Below, one piece after another: positions 12,496-23,975 of a DNA stretch of 64,000 nt. The stretch is taken from contig CACVBU010000943.1 in assembly GCA_902728285.1 (NCBI GenBank), forward strand, positions 186,001 to 250,000, written 5' to 3'. The stretch comes from Clytia hemisphaerica (taxonomy: Eukaryota; Cnidaria; Hydrozoa; Leptothecata; Clytiidae). The position numbers were made by a program, and so were the translations under genes. The first letter of the stretch is position 1, and every line of letters starts with the position of its first letter. The notes under the pieces were generated by a model, which was not told the origin of the DNA, made no database searches, and saw only the letters and a list, made by a program, of their open reading frames with translations.

Positions 12496-12818
12496 TGGTG
12501 GGCGCCACCCGTTATCTGATATTCCGATGGCGTATTGGCGGCGGCCGCCCACGCTAGTGGCGAGAACCAATTTACCAATTAAAATATTAAAATTATGTCC
12601 GACCTTCAGAGCAAAGCGTGTCGTAGCATATTTCCACATCTGGTACCAGATAAGGTCACCCGGCGTGACATAACGAGATGGACGCCCGTGCCAGATCAAA
12701 AGTCTTTCAACAAAAGATTCACATTCTTCCCTTGCCTTACAGGAGGGTCTTAAAAACCTACCCTTAAGGCCGGCACATGCCGATGGCTGCTCTTGATGAG
12801 TGCCCCTGGGGGTTTGCG

Positions 12819-13109
12819 TAGACAATCATATCGTCTACACAACAAGATCACTAAACAAGATGCCTAAATAAAGAAAAAAGGGTATAGTTTAGGATAGGAT
12901 TAGGAGGTGGGATAAATTTGAAAACGGTGGCTAGAGTCGAGCCCGGGTCAAAGTAGTAAGCAGTCACGGAGATGTTTACAGTGTAAACTTTTGTTCCAAA
13001 CTAAGCCGTAACTTATGTTTCCGTAATCTGACTCTGCGTATATATATTTTCCCGCGTTTATATACTGACATATATACTGACCCTCTCTAACGGACGATAG
13101 CATCGTCTA
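12819..13109. mobile_element. MULE-like MITE, family K, copy 1
   Basis: It begins TAGACAATCATATCGTCTA and ends GACGATAGCATCGTCTA, so each terminus is itself a small palindrome. Flanks are GGGTTTGCG (12,810..12,818) and GGGTTTTCG (13,110..13,118), a 9-base duplication with one mismatch. A shorter relative with a perfect 9-base duplication is at 52,725..52,932. The body contains the shared GGAGATGTTTACA and TTTCCCGCGTTTA words. Confidence 0.7.
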
Positions 13110-13118
13110 GGGTTTTCG

Positions 13119-14255
13119 TTGACGGGAGAAAATTTTTGCTCGTTATTTTACTAAATTTTGTTTTATTAAATCACACATGCTATTCCAAAATAAAGAGTTC
13201 TTTTCATGTTATTGGGCTGTATCGTGTGAATTTCAATAGATTGCATGTCACCGACTTACCTTACAATGTATGTGTTGTTTGAATCTACGTTTTATGTTTG
13301 AATGTTTTGCGTTATGTTTTACGCATTTTGAGGATGACTATTTCTTTGAATAAGAAAAACTTTCAGTCGGTTTTGGGATGGTTGGCAAAAGCTCTATCTA
13401 TTTTTCTTGATCTGAAGGTTTTGTGAATCCAAGAGTTGATTTTTCCAAAAATTATTAATTGATCAGTCTAGTTTGATTTTACCATCAATAAATGATACAT
13501 ACAAGTTTTTTAATAGAACCCAGTTTATAAGAATATTTAGCTGAAGTTTGGAATTCTTTCTGAAGCTGTTCCTATTTTTTTTGCCACTTTCTTTCAGCCT
13601 CAAATTGTTCTTATCCAGTTCTTATCTATTGGATGTAATTGAGGTATTTTAGGCGTTATACCCAATCTATACTACTTTATAACCCCTAAATGGCTTAATA
13701 TTGAGCAATTTCAAGCTCAGCATTGTTCTTAAATGGTTCTTATTTTTTGGTGATTTTGAGCCTCATTGTTCTTATAAAATTGTGTTTATATAAGAAAAGT
13801 GTATTATAAGAACATTGCAAGACTGAGAATTAAAGGATCATCAAAAATATATTGGCTCTTACTTATAATAGTTAGAAGTCCATAGGGTTCTGAGGGGTAG
13901 CCTTTTGAACTTTATCGGGAGAAATTATAATTCAATCGATCCCAACTTGATTGATCAAGAATACAGTTTGTTTATGGATCATCGCATATCTTGAGTCATA
14001 TTTGTAACGAAGGAAGTGTTCCCAAGGTCAAAAGTATGATTAAAATAATGTTAGGTGTTGGGAAGCTAATCAACTTTAACAACCATGGCGATATTACGTA
14101 TTTCAAAACAAATAAACAATTAAATCCCAACCCTTATCCTAATATAGATAGAAAAGATGACCTGGTGTAGAATAAACATCTTTGATAGTCTAAATAAACA
14201 TATAAGGACAGAGAGAGAGACATACATAAAAGACTGTCGTTTTGTGTCAATTAAA
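13119..14255. other. Intergenic stretch upstream of gelsolin gene A
   Basis: No gene is recognised. Around 13,560-13,830 there are several GTTCTTAT words of the kind seen at the ends of the repeat copies at 21,815 and 40,600, suggesting an old degenerate element. Confidence 0.5.
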
Positions 14256-14273
14256 CTTCACTTGCGACGTGTA
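14256..14273 (+). promoter_or_regulatory. 18-bp motif conserved upstream of both gelsolin genes
   Basis: CTTCACTTGCGACGTGTA lies 52 bases before the start codon of gelsolin A. The identical 18 bases occur on the minus strand at 20815..20832, upstream of gelsolin B. Surrounding 5' sequence has otherwise diverged, so this island is either a kept core-promoter or 5' UTR element or the residue of the duplication. It contains the ACGTG core used by bZIP/bHLH factors; that link is inference. Confidence 0.45.
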
Positions 14274-14325
14274 AAGATTGATTTCGCTTGTAAACAAAAC
14301 TTATTGAACAATTTATTCTTCCAAG

Positions 14326-17106
14326 ATGCAGAAAGCTAAAGAATATGACTGGAAGGACTCCAACATGGCCCTCTTCGGCTCTGACACTGAGAAGAAAGTA
14401 AGTCTTTGTTTGTGTTCGTTATTCTTGTTGATTTTAATGCGCTAGCAAAAAAAGAGGCGTTGTCTAAATAGTAAGTCTGCCTAGACAGAGGTTTACCCGG
14501 AGGTAAGCAAGGCCACCACCTTTTTTCCCTGCTTTACTTAAACTTGTTGACTGTAACTATTAATTGCAGAAAATCAGCAGAGAGCCATCGAGTACCGTTT
14601 TTTTACTAAGTAGGAACCTTTGGTATTACTTTGTCGGGATTGAACCAACGTCTTTGCACACCGTAGCCGAATACTCTACCTTCGGGCTACGGTTATACTT
14701 TTGTTCTAATGGTAAGACAGCTTTGTCATCCAATTTCCAATTTTTTAGTGAATAGGCTGAAAAAGCACCATTTGACTCAACATTATACAACAAATAACGT
14801 CTGAATATTTCCCAGGTCAAGAAGGAATCGGCAGAGAGTGAACCAGCATGGCAAGGAGCTGGTCAAGAAGTTGGATTGAAAATCTGGAGAATCGTCAAAT
14901 TTGAGGTAATGAGATAATACCATTTCTTAATTTATCAATGCTAATAGAGAAGAGTTCATCAAAACCACAAAAAATGCATAATAATTTTTTATAAATCAAT
15001 TGACATGACCAGATTAGTTTTGTTATAATAAAGTGATGTCTCTCTTTCAATTAATTATAGAAATTACCCGAATAACCTGTTCAGAGCTTCTTAACGAGTG
15101 TGATTCTTTCTGAAAAGCGAAAATGTGAAATAACTCTCACTCCTCATTTTATCTCTCCGCAGGTTACAGGTTGGGAAGATGACCAATACGGTGAATTTTA
15201 CAACGGAGATTCTTACATCATCCTCAACACTTACAAAGAGCCTGAAGGTGATGAACTCAAGCATGACGTTCATTTCTGGATCGGAAAACACTCCACTCAA
15301 GATGAATACGGTACAGCAGCTTACAAAACTGTTGAATTGGACACCTTTTTGGATGATAAACCAGTACAACATCGCGAAGTTCAAGGACACGAATCTTCAC
15401 TCTTCAAATCGTATTTTGATTGTAAGTATCCATCGATTATAAACTTTCCTAAATATCTACGGCAAAACCTTGTCACTGACTCCCAGATTCAGGAATATTT
15501 GCCCTTATATTTCGTCCCCGGTGGGAAAACTAAAGCACTATCAGCCCCACTAGGAAATTTATTTTAATTCCATTCCCACTTGAAATCAAATAGAAAAAAC
15601 TGCTCACCAAAACCGTCCCCATTTGATTTTCGATAGAATTATTCGTAACCACTATGGGGAAAAGCTCCACCGGGCTGTGAGACAGGAATGTAATATACTA
15701 GGATTCTGGACCTAATTGTTTTTAAATGTTCTATACAGATTGATATTCATTTTACCTTTCTAGCCATGAGTTTGTTGGAAGGAGGAGCTGATACTGGCTT
15801 TAAACGCGTCTTACCAGAAGCTTATGAACCAAGATTGTTTGTTGTCCAAAAAGGAGCTAACAAGAAGATCACTTGCTCACAAATCGAATTGAAACGTGGC
15901 AATTTGAGCTCTGATAATGTCTACATCATTGATAATGGTTTGAACGTTTACCAAGTATGCGACGTCATTTTCTGACTCTTTGATATCCCCATACGAATGT
16001 TCTATTTTTAACTCTAAGTCTCGAAAGAATTTTATGTTGTATTCATCACCATACTATATGGAGCAAAGTCGAGGACAGTAAAAACGCTGATTTACCGTCG
16101 TCCTCTGTTTGCCAGGATTTAGTCAAATTAGAACCTTAAAGTCCCAGCTTACAACGTTTACCTAGTGCTCACAACGTCCATACAACGTTATATGAACATC
16201 GAATCAACGTTGTGTGTCAGCTGGAATGGATACTACTAATATAGACAGAGTTTACGGTTCTTTTATCACCTTATTTGTTTTAATCTAAACTCACTTTTCT
16301 CTAGTGGAATGGATCAGACTGCAGCCCAGATGAGAAATTCAAGGCAGCTACAGAAGTTGACAAAATTGAAGGCAAACGATCAGGTTGCAAAACACACACC
16401 CTCGAAGAGAGAAGCTGTGGAGATAACCACCCTGCCATCCAAATTCTTGGCCCTGGTAAAAGTGAAGATGCTGGAGAGATGCCAGAAGGAGAGAAAAAGG
16501 TTTGTAAAAACAATGTAATGAATCGGTGAAATATATACCCCTGTTTCACTTACACATGGTAAGGGAAGATGAACTACAGGGTAATTTTGAATCTTATTGT
16601 TTACTTTTGGAGGATTCTTTTAAAGGGGTTTGCTTGACCGTGAATGTTTTTCTGAATCTGTTTTAATATCTTTTGTTTTTGTAGGTGTTAAGAATCAAGG
16701 ACGGTGAAGATGTTGAAGAAGTAGCAAGTGGTGATGACATTTCCAAAGATCAACTCCAATCTGACGATGGTAAGTTAAAAAGTATATTTTTTGTAGATGT
16801 AACATGAGAAAACTTGTGGCTTTCTATGTGGTGCGTTTACTTTTCCTATATAAACTTCAAGAATCTAAGGATATCTTAAAACGATCTATACAAATATACG
16901 TCATCGAATTTGCTTTTCTTCATTCAGTCTACATCATTAACACTGGAGATCATGTTTATTGTTGGGTCGGTAAAGGAGCCAGCGTTGACGAACGAAAGAA
17001 TGGAATTCCTTATGCTTGCAATTACTTGTCCAAAACCGAAACACCATGGCTTCCAGTCAGCGTGGTTGCTGAAGGAGCTGAGCCAAATGTCGCTTTCTTC
17101 GCTTGA
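14326..17106 (+). CDS. Three-domain gelsolin/severin-like actin-binding protein A
   Basis: Seven exons: 14326..14397, 14816..14905, 15163..15421, 15764..15954, 16305..16499, 16685..16769, 16928..17106 (phases 0,0,1,0,0,1), giving 356 residues. This is the usual length of severin/fragmin-type proteins with three gelsolin repeats. Proteins of this class sever and cap actin filaments in a Ca2+-dependent way in the cytoplasm. Domain 1 covers roughly residues 35-140 ([32 protein letters not shown]). Domain 2 spans about 150-265 ([31 protein letters not shown]). Domain 3 spans about 270-356 ([28 protein letters not shown]). No signal peptide. The start is chosen because the ATG opens the first frame-consistent exon and the same start exists in gene B. 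Its convergent twin is at 18,060..20,747. Confidence 0.92.
15505..15705. mobile_element. Dispersed repeat family M, copy 1 (gelsolin A intron 3)
   Basis: It shares TCGTCCCCGGTG, TCAGCCCCACTAGGAAAT and GATTTTCGATAGAA-type text with copies at about 26,510..26,750 and, in inverted orientation and more diverged, 40,100..40,370. The equivalent intron of gelsolin B lacks it, so it arrived after the duplication or was lost there. Confidence 0.65.
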
Positions 17107-17204
17107 GATGAGAAATGAGAAATTTCGAATGAATTTTGCGATAAATTGTACATTGTTTATATGATTTTTCGAATCTGTATTTATTGAATTGTAATATTTG
17201 ACCA

Positions 17205-17210
17205 AATAAA
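17205..17210 (+). terminator. Poly(A) signal of gelsolin A
   Basis: AATAAA lies about 100 bases after the stop codon of gelsolin A. Confidence 0.6.
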
Positions 17211-17219
17211 TTTCCTTAT

Positions 17220-18059
17220 TGGAAACAGCCGGCTCAAAATCTATTGCTTGAGAATTTCCATTTTCTAGTTAGATAGAATTAAATTCCAGTCATTCATCAT
17301 AATTCATTATAAAAAACCCCGGTCTGGCAATGTATTGTTTTAGCTTTTTGTTCAATTTTCTTTTATTACAAACAAAAGACAAGTTGCAATTTACATACTT
17401 TTTGATCGGTATTGATCACGTTACTAAAATCTCCTCTTGGGATTGGTCTATTTTCTAATCACATGATCAAAAAGTTTGCAAAATAAATCGATTTTGGTAC
17501 GCAAGGTCTATCTTTTAACAATTTTCATCTTGGTCTCTTATTCCCATTGGGAAAACATCGAATTCCTAATAGCTGTAATTCTTAAAATAAAATAAAAAGA
17601 TCCCGATTTCGAAATTAAACGGGGAATGATATTTGTTCGAAGAAAAGATTGACAGGGGACTTGAACAAGTTCGAAATATGGATAAAAGTTCGATTAATAT
17701 AACTTCAAATAAGTGAGACTTTGCCACTGGAATCTTTGGCTCGGCTGAAATGAAGTTGTATCAAAAATATTTTTATTGAATAAGTGAACTTTCGTTCTTT
17801 TTTATTTTTTTTCTTCTGGACAGAGTATATGATACATTAACATTTTCAAATAAATAAAGTGGTATTCAAAAATTATACAAGATTTTTTGAGGGAAAATGA
17901 AAAAAAATAGTTAAAAGTCAATAATTTAGAACTGAAAATGTTTTAAACTGATTAAGTCGAGAAAAGATTAACCGATTGAGAACTTTCTCCACGCTGGAGT
18001 AAATTTCGTGATTTCGTAAAAAGCTATATGATGAAGATTGGTGATAATTTCTTTTTCGT
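17220..18059. other. Intergenic stretch between convergent gelsolin genes
   Basis: This 0.8-kb AT-rich spacer separates the 3' ends of the two genes. I see no third gene and no extended palindrome joining the two arms. Confidence 0.5.
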
Positions 18060-20747
18060 TTAATTGAAGAAAGCGACATCTTTGGGTTCAGCTCCTTCAG
18101 CAACCACGCTGACTGGAAGCCATGGTGTTTCGGTTTTGGACAAGTAATTGCAAGCGTATGGAATTCCATTCTTTCGTTCGTCAACGCTGGCTCCTTTGCC
18201 GACCCAACAATAAACGTGATCTCCAGTGTTCACAATGTAAACTAAAATGAAGAAAAAATGTAATGATACAAAATCAAAATCAGTAAAACATGTTAAAATG
18301 TTTTGGAAAACCTAAGTCTAGGAAATTCAGATAGATGACCCATCAAGTGTACTAAACGTGAGGTTAAAGTCAAAATGCACTGCTCAACTTACCGTCATCA
18401 GATTGGAGTGCATCTTTGGAAATGTCATCACCACTTGATACTTCTTCAACATCTTCACCATCCTTGATTTTCAACACCTGTAAAAGCAATAGAAAAGACA
18501 TGTGAAGACAAATCGCAATCCCAATCAGCAGGTAATGCTACCATGACTTGCATGCAAAATTGATATGGTAATCACATGAGCTGTCATAAAATCGCAGATT
18601 CAGCTCTCAGTTTAAGCTCTATTTGGAGAATACCAAGATGGTGTACTCATATTAGGCGTTGGTGCTAAATTTGAATTGCTTAGAAGCGTTCTACGTTGAT
18701 AGCAATGCTCGCTTGGAAAGTAGGGAAAATAAAGCATTCATAGATTACCTTTTTCTCGCCTTGTGGGTCCTCTGCCTTATCCTTGCTTTTTCCAGGGCCA
18801 AGGATTTGAACAGCAGGATGGTTATCAGAACAACTTCTTTCTTCAACGGTGTGTGTTTTACATCCTTTGCGTTTCCCTTCAATTTTGTCGACTTCTTGGG
18901 CAGCTTTGAATTTTTCATCTGCACTGCATTTAGATCCGTTCCACTATGAAGAGTTGATAAAAGAAAACAGTGTTCTAACTGATATATTGTAATGATCACT
19001 GTTTTAAGCAGAGAACGCAGAGATGGATTTTTAATTCCTTTGTAATTGTCCCTAAGAAATTTCCTAATCAACCCTGTTGGCCGAGTTTCATGCTAAGAAC
19101 TACATCAATTGCAGTTATATTAAAATCTGGAGTAATATTTTTCCTACGAAAAGGTTGCAATAAGAGATAACTTACTTGGTAGATGTTCAATCCGTTATCG
19201 ATGATAAAGACGTCATCAGATGTCAAATTTCCTCGTTTCAATGAGACTTGAGTGCATTTGATCTTTCGATTTTCTTTTTTGACATGGAAGAGTCTTGGCT
19301 CATAAGCTTCTGGTAAGACGCGTTTGAAGCCAGTATCTGCTCCTCCTTTCAGAAGGGTCAATGCTGAAGTGAAGAATAAAGAAGATCAATAATCAGGATA
19401 ATTATTCCAGTTGAGTCGCTAAGCCATTTCATTTTTTTCACATACACTTTCTTGAAAGACTAAACCATGACTTAACTGATACGCATCGTTTTTTTGACGT
19501 CAATTTAACGTTATATGGACCTGGCTCCGTGCCAGGTGAAGATGTTTTTAGTTCACATTTGTGTCTATGGAATATTGAAATATTGAGGATCTTGTTTTCT
19601 TGAAAATTTCTGTCATATACTTACAATCGAAGTATGATTTAAAGAGTGAAGATTCGTGTCCTTGAACTTCGCGATGTTGTACTGGTTTATCATCCAAGAA
19701 GGTGTCCAATTCAACAGTTTTGTAAGCTGCTGTACCGTATTCATCTTGAGTGGAATATTTTCCGATCCAGAAATGAACGTCATGCTTGAGTTCATCACCT
19801 TCAGGCTCTTTGTAAGTGTTGAGGATAATGTAAGAATCTCCGTTGTAAAATTCACCGTATTGGTCATCTTCCCAATGTTCGACCTATATAGGGAGGGAAA
19901 AGGATGGTAAGGAAAAGCCAAAATAGAAAGACACTAGTAGTAGTGCTAAATAGGAAGCACAAATTTTGATTTTAAAGGTGCTCAAATAGCAACAACAAAA
20001 AACATAATGGGACCCACGGTAGACCCTCAATTCACGCAATTTGAAAGTCGGGAAAAGCGGAAAAAGAGAAAATTCACTTATAAGCATAGATTCACAGATT
20101 CACGCATTTTGTTTTTTAATATTATTTTCACGCAAACGAAAAAGTCCATTTACGCACTCACACAAACCTATGGGTTGTCAGAGCTGAAGTAAATGCATGG
20201 ACTTTTTAGTGTCATACTTCCCTTAGGATTACATCCTTTACAGCAGAAGGGATATGTACGTGACCTGACTTGAAAGAAAGTATCAGACAGGATTTATTTC
20301 GTTAAAACCCATCTGAACAATAGGTATTTAAAAGAATTAATCTTACTTGGAATTTGACGATTCTCCAGATTTTCAATCCAACTTCTTCACCAGCTCCTTG
20401 CCATGCTGGTTCACTTTCTGCCGATTCCTTCTTGACCTGGAAATTAGAATATATTTTAAAAGCCAAGCCTTTGATATTACTTGAGTTTTATCAGCTGTGT
20501 AACGTATCGAAACATGTTCACAAAAGCCACAAATGATTTGTGTTAGTTTGAAAATTTAAAGGTTTTGCTCAAATGTTTACAAATTTAACCTTCAATCCAT
20601 GAGAGAACTTTGATCCAAGACAACGCCCACTTTTTGCAGAAAATATAACAAAAATGAATAACAAACAAAACTTACTTTCTTCTCAGTGTCAGAGCCAAAC
20701 AGGGCCATGTTGGAATCTTTCCAGTCATATTTCTTTGCTTTTTGCAT
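18060..20747 (-). CDS. Three-domain gelsolin/severin-like actin-binding protein B
   Basis: Seven exons on the minus strand, 5' to 3': 20676..20747, 20347..20436, 19625..19883, 19176..19363, 18749..18943, 18393..18477, 18060..18241, giving 356 residues. Exon count, phases and nearly all exon lengths equal those of gelsolin A; exon 4 is one codon shorter and the last exon one codon longer. The same three gelsolin repeats are readable ([51 protein letters not shown]). Exons 1-3 and 7 are almost identical to gene A at nucleotide level, whereas exons 4 and 5 differ clearly, including a changed linker ([11 protein letters not shown] for [22 protein letters not shown] for [11 protein letters not shown]). 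Introns show no easy similarity. The protein is expected to be a cytoplasmic actin severing/capping factor. Confidence 0.92.
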
Positions 20748-20814
20748 CTTGAAAATTTGGTTTCAAAAAAGAATACACAAGGCGAGATATTTGTCACAAG
20801 CGAGAGTTTGAAGG

Positions 20815-20832
20815 TACACGTCGCAAGTGAAG
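20815..20832 (-). promoter_or_regulatory. 18-bp motif shared with gelsolin A promoter
   Basis: On the minus strand this reads CTTCACTTGCGACGTGTA, identical to 14256..14273 and in the same orientation relative to its gene, 67 bases before the start codon of gelsolin B. Confidence 0.45.
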
Positions 20833-21123
20833 CTGGTTGTACAAAATCACTTCTCTTTTAAATTCTTTGTAATCTCCTTTGTATTTTAATATGTGGTTTC
20901 ACGTCATTTACGAGCTTCTTTCTATAAGACCTGGTTTCTATTGTTAAAAGCATTTTCCCAAGGGAAGCAGTTGTAGAGGTAAATATTTAATCGCCTCTTT
21001 TGATGGGGCTCATAAACAATTAAAAGACAAATACTATTGACATATATTTGAGTGCTTCTTTTCAGAGCATTGTTTGTGTAAAGAGGGGGTCTATCTAACA
21101 AATCCTAAAAATAGACAAAACGA
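20833..21123. other. Upstream region of gelsolin B
   Basis: AT-rich sequence between the gelsolin B promoter and the satellite array. I see no gene. Confidence 0.4.
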
Positions 21124-21573
21124 ACGACAAATTTCATAAAAAACGACAAATTTCATAAAGAACGACAAATTTCATAAAGAACGACAAATTTCATAAAGAA
21201 CGACAAATTTCATAAAGAACGACAAATTTCATAAAGAACGACAAATTTCATAAAGAACGACAAATTTCATAAAGAACGACAAATTTCATAAAGAACGACA
21301 AATTTCACAAAGAACGACAAATTTCATAAAGAACGACAAATTTCATAAAGAACGACAAATTTCATAAAGAACGACAAATTTCATAAAGAACGACAAATTT
21401 CACAAAGAACGACAAATTTCATAAAGAACGATAAATTTCATAAAGAACGACAAATTTCATAAAGAACGACAAATTGCATAAAGAACGACAAATTTCACAA
21501 AGAACGACAAATTTCATAAAGAACGACAAATTTCATAAAGAACGACAAATTCCATAAAGAACGACAAATTTTG
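21124..21573. repeat. 19-bp tandem satellite, about 24 copies
   Basis: The unit is ACGACAAATTTCATAAAGA, repeated head to tail about 23.7 times with very few substitutions (a C for T in TTTCAC units, one GATAAA, one TTGCAT, one TTCCAT). There is no spacer between units, so it is not CRISPR-like. The homogeneity indicates recent expansion by slippage or unequal exchange. Confidence 0.97.
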
Positions 21574-21814
21574 AGAGTCGGCTGCATTAACCGCAAACTG
21601 CAATTTTTGAACGATGATTTCGTTGCTTTTTTTAATAAAAAGGCAAATCGCATTTTTCAGACGATGAATTTCTATGATTCAAAGCTCGAACAAATCTACG
21701 CTAACCTAGTTAAAGGTTCAAATGATTGAATTTCCACTTTTAAAATGTATGAGTATTGAAACTCGATGCAACGACCGATGCTTATTACATACAGTTTACA
21801 TAGCATACACGTTT

Positions 21815-22620
21815 TTTATAAGAGCAAACTATATAAGAACATAAGACTTCGATGGCCAAAATATTATGCGAATAAATTAAGACCATTTTAACCCTATTCA
21901 TACTAGGCTTTTAGGGGCGGTTCAGAACTAGGGGGGGGCTTTTCCTGTACCACCCCTTAACTTTTGATCTAGTGGGTCTTTTTTGATGACATTTGGCACA
22001 CAAGATCCTTGTCACGTAAGGTAACTTTTGACAAAAATTTTTTTTGATGACGTCACTCATCATGCCCAAAGTGAGCAAAAACCGAAAATTTCCTTTGTTC
22101 TTATAAATAGCTATTGTATTCTAACAAAGGCTTTAGAAAAAAGTTGTCTGAGTTTAAAATGCTTATTTTATCCTAAATATTCATTAAACTACGGTTTAAA
22201 TGATATATTTGACATGAAAAATAAATTTGTATTAGAAAAGTGTCAATTTTTGTGACACCTTACTGTCAGAAATGTCATCATGCTCAAGGTGTGAAAATAT
22301 TTAGGTGTCAAATTTTTTTTATTTTGAAGCTAAATAAAAGTTGGGAATTTACAGAAAATTTCACGGCAAAAGCTCTATTATTTCATGAACTAATACCAAC
22401 AGTTTGACCTCCGAACAGAAAGAGCCCCCCCCTAGTACGAATAGGGTTAAGGCTTTGTGAACTCTAAAACACCCGATTTCTTAGGAAAATTGCCAAAAAT
22501 ACTCACAAAAGAGTGAAATTAAGAGCATGTTAAGAACATCTTCAGGCTTGAAACTCAATAGCTAAGAACACCCAAAGGCTTAAAAAAATGTTGGATGCTC
22601 TTATAAAAAAACGTTATCCT
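21815..22620. repeat. Dispersed repeat C, interrupted by a TTAA element
   Basis: The sequence on both sides of 21,892..22,446 (AACTATATAAGAACATAAG, ACTTCGATGGCCAAAAT on the left; GAACTCTAAAAC, TTAAGAACATCTTCAGGCTT on the right) matches a continuous copy at 40,600..40,835. The ends carry AAGAAC/GTTCTTAT words in inverted arrangement, suggesting a MITE. Confidence 0.7.
21892..22446. mobile_element. piggyBac-like MITE with TTAA duplication
   Basis: The ends are CCCTATTCATACTAG and the complementary CTAGTACGAATAGGG, each extended by a G-run and CTTTTCCTGT / ACAGAAAGAG. It is flanked by TTAA on both sides (21,888..21,891 and 22,447..22,450). The CCCT...AGGG ends with TTAA target are the hallmark of the piggyBac superfamily. 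Its 555 bases carry no transposase. The continuous host copy near 40,660 has a single TTAA. Confidence 0.85.
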
Positions 22621-23296
22621 AAATTGTTCACTTAATGCAGCAAAAAGAGCTGATGAAAACCATGTTTAGAGGTTGACAGAATTTTCTCTATTTGTACAAT
22701 CAACAAATTAAAATGCAGACAATAAATCAGTCACTATAGCAACAAGAAGGTGTGTTTGCATACATTACGGGATTACTTCCCCCCTGAGTGGTTTCGATAA
22801 TGTCTTTATAATTTTTTTATAATCATAAGCTGCTATTAAGAAGGTCATGAAATTCGGTAGCAGAATCATATCGAGCAAGGGACTCAAAGTTTTCTAAAAA
22901 GTCTTAGAGATAAGAGAAGATTAATTAGGAAGTATATATTTCAAATGATACATTTTTGATGAGCTGATTTACAGTTCGATTTCGTCAAATTCGTAAATCT
23001 GTTGCATGGTAAATAACCTGTAGGACAGAAAGTGCTTATAAATACATAAACCTTCCGAGGACAAAAATGATGACATAAAAAGCAATACAAATGCTTGTGA
23101 CAGCAAAAATGATTTTCCTCGTTTAGGCAGATATAAACTTGATTCTCTTGACATAACAAAGTAACATCCCTAAAAAAAATATACGCCTATCGCCAAATTT
23201 GTTTACTTTCCTCTACGCTTTTTATGTCATAAGATAAACATGGGAGAAGAAAATGACGAATCTTCATTGCACCATGTTGAATCCGTTGGTATCATC
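22621..23296. other. Stretch without recognised gene
   Basis: AT-rich. Minus-strand frames around 22,941..23,159 contain many cysteines (CHKHLYCFLCHHFC), but no family, start context or splice partner is evident. I leave it uncalled. Confidence 0.4.
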
Positions 23297-23966
23297 ATGA
23301 ACATATAAATGACTGGACATCTATCTTTTATTGTCTCTTTGAAGCGAGCTTCGTTGCCGCCTGTTTTTCAAAATTGGTATGAAAAATTCGACAATATTCC
23401 GTCATGATTTTATTTCTTTGAATTATTTAGGCAAAAAGATTGATAGAGCTTGAACATTACTCCTAATGCACAAAAAAATTATTTTCGAATTTTTTACAAG
23501 TTTGTAATATATTTTATCAAATTTTTCAACTCTGAAATGCAGAATTTCAACTGCGTGTATACTTTTGAATCCCTTTTGTCACTCCAATAATTTTTTTTAT
23601 GACTTAAAAAAAATAGCTTGCCAAAGTTGAGAGCCTGTGTAATAAGAATATCGAAATTAGAATGTGACACTCTCTAAAATTATTAGACACTTTTAAGTCA
23701 AAATTTTTAAATATTAGTCGCAGTTTTGACAAGCTGACGATGATTTTGCCTCTGTTATCTTTGTTATGATATAGATAAAAAACTTGAGAGGAGTAGAACA
23801 ACAGAGACTTTTGTCGAAGTTTTGACGCTGTTAGCAAGGTATTCCCAAGTGGTATACATCAAAATCTATTGTTTCATTTTATGCTTTTAACGAGGCGGCA
23901 ACGAAGCTAGCTGTGTTATCTTCAAGAAGACAAAGGAGATGGATGTCCAGTCGTTTATATGTTCAT
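23297..23966. mobile_element. MULE-like MITE with about 70-bp inverted ends and 9-bp target duplication
   Basis: It starts ATGAACATATAAATGACTGG and ends CCAGTCGTTTATATGTTCAT. The inverted similarity runs inward to CTTCGTTGCCGCCT, about 70 bases. Both flanks carry the exact 9-base repeat GGTATCATC (23,288..23,296 and 23,967..23,975). Long terminal inverted repeats with 9-base duplications are typical of Mutator-like elements. A fragment of the same family lies inverted at 62,856..63,173. No transposase frame. Confidence 0.88.
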
Positions 23967-23975
23967 GGTATCATC

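Noticed and set aside
12421-12825. Minus-strand 134-codon open frame with higher GC
   Set aside because: It crosses the boundary of the long-TIR element and runs into the MULE-like MITE. No motif, splice context or family is seen, so it is likely fortuitous in repeat DNA.
14630-14705. tRNA-like text on the minus strand (GGTAGAGT and GGTTCAATCCC)
   Set aside because: Box-like words exist, but neither acceptor nor anticodon stem pairs; at most a SINE relic in gelsolin A intron 1.
16301-16549. Open frames over gelsolin exon 5 on both strands
   Set aside because: They are shadows of the conserved exon, and the spliced frame explains the sequence.
21124-21573. CRISPR-like array
   Set aside because: The 19-base units are contiguous with no spacers, and the host is clearly a eukaryote.
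22941-23159. Cysteine-rich minus-strand frame as a small secreted peptide
   Set aside because: No signal peptide, no TATA box and no splice partner; the composition can arise from AT-rich DNA by chance.
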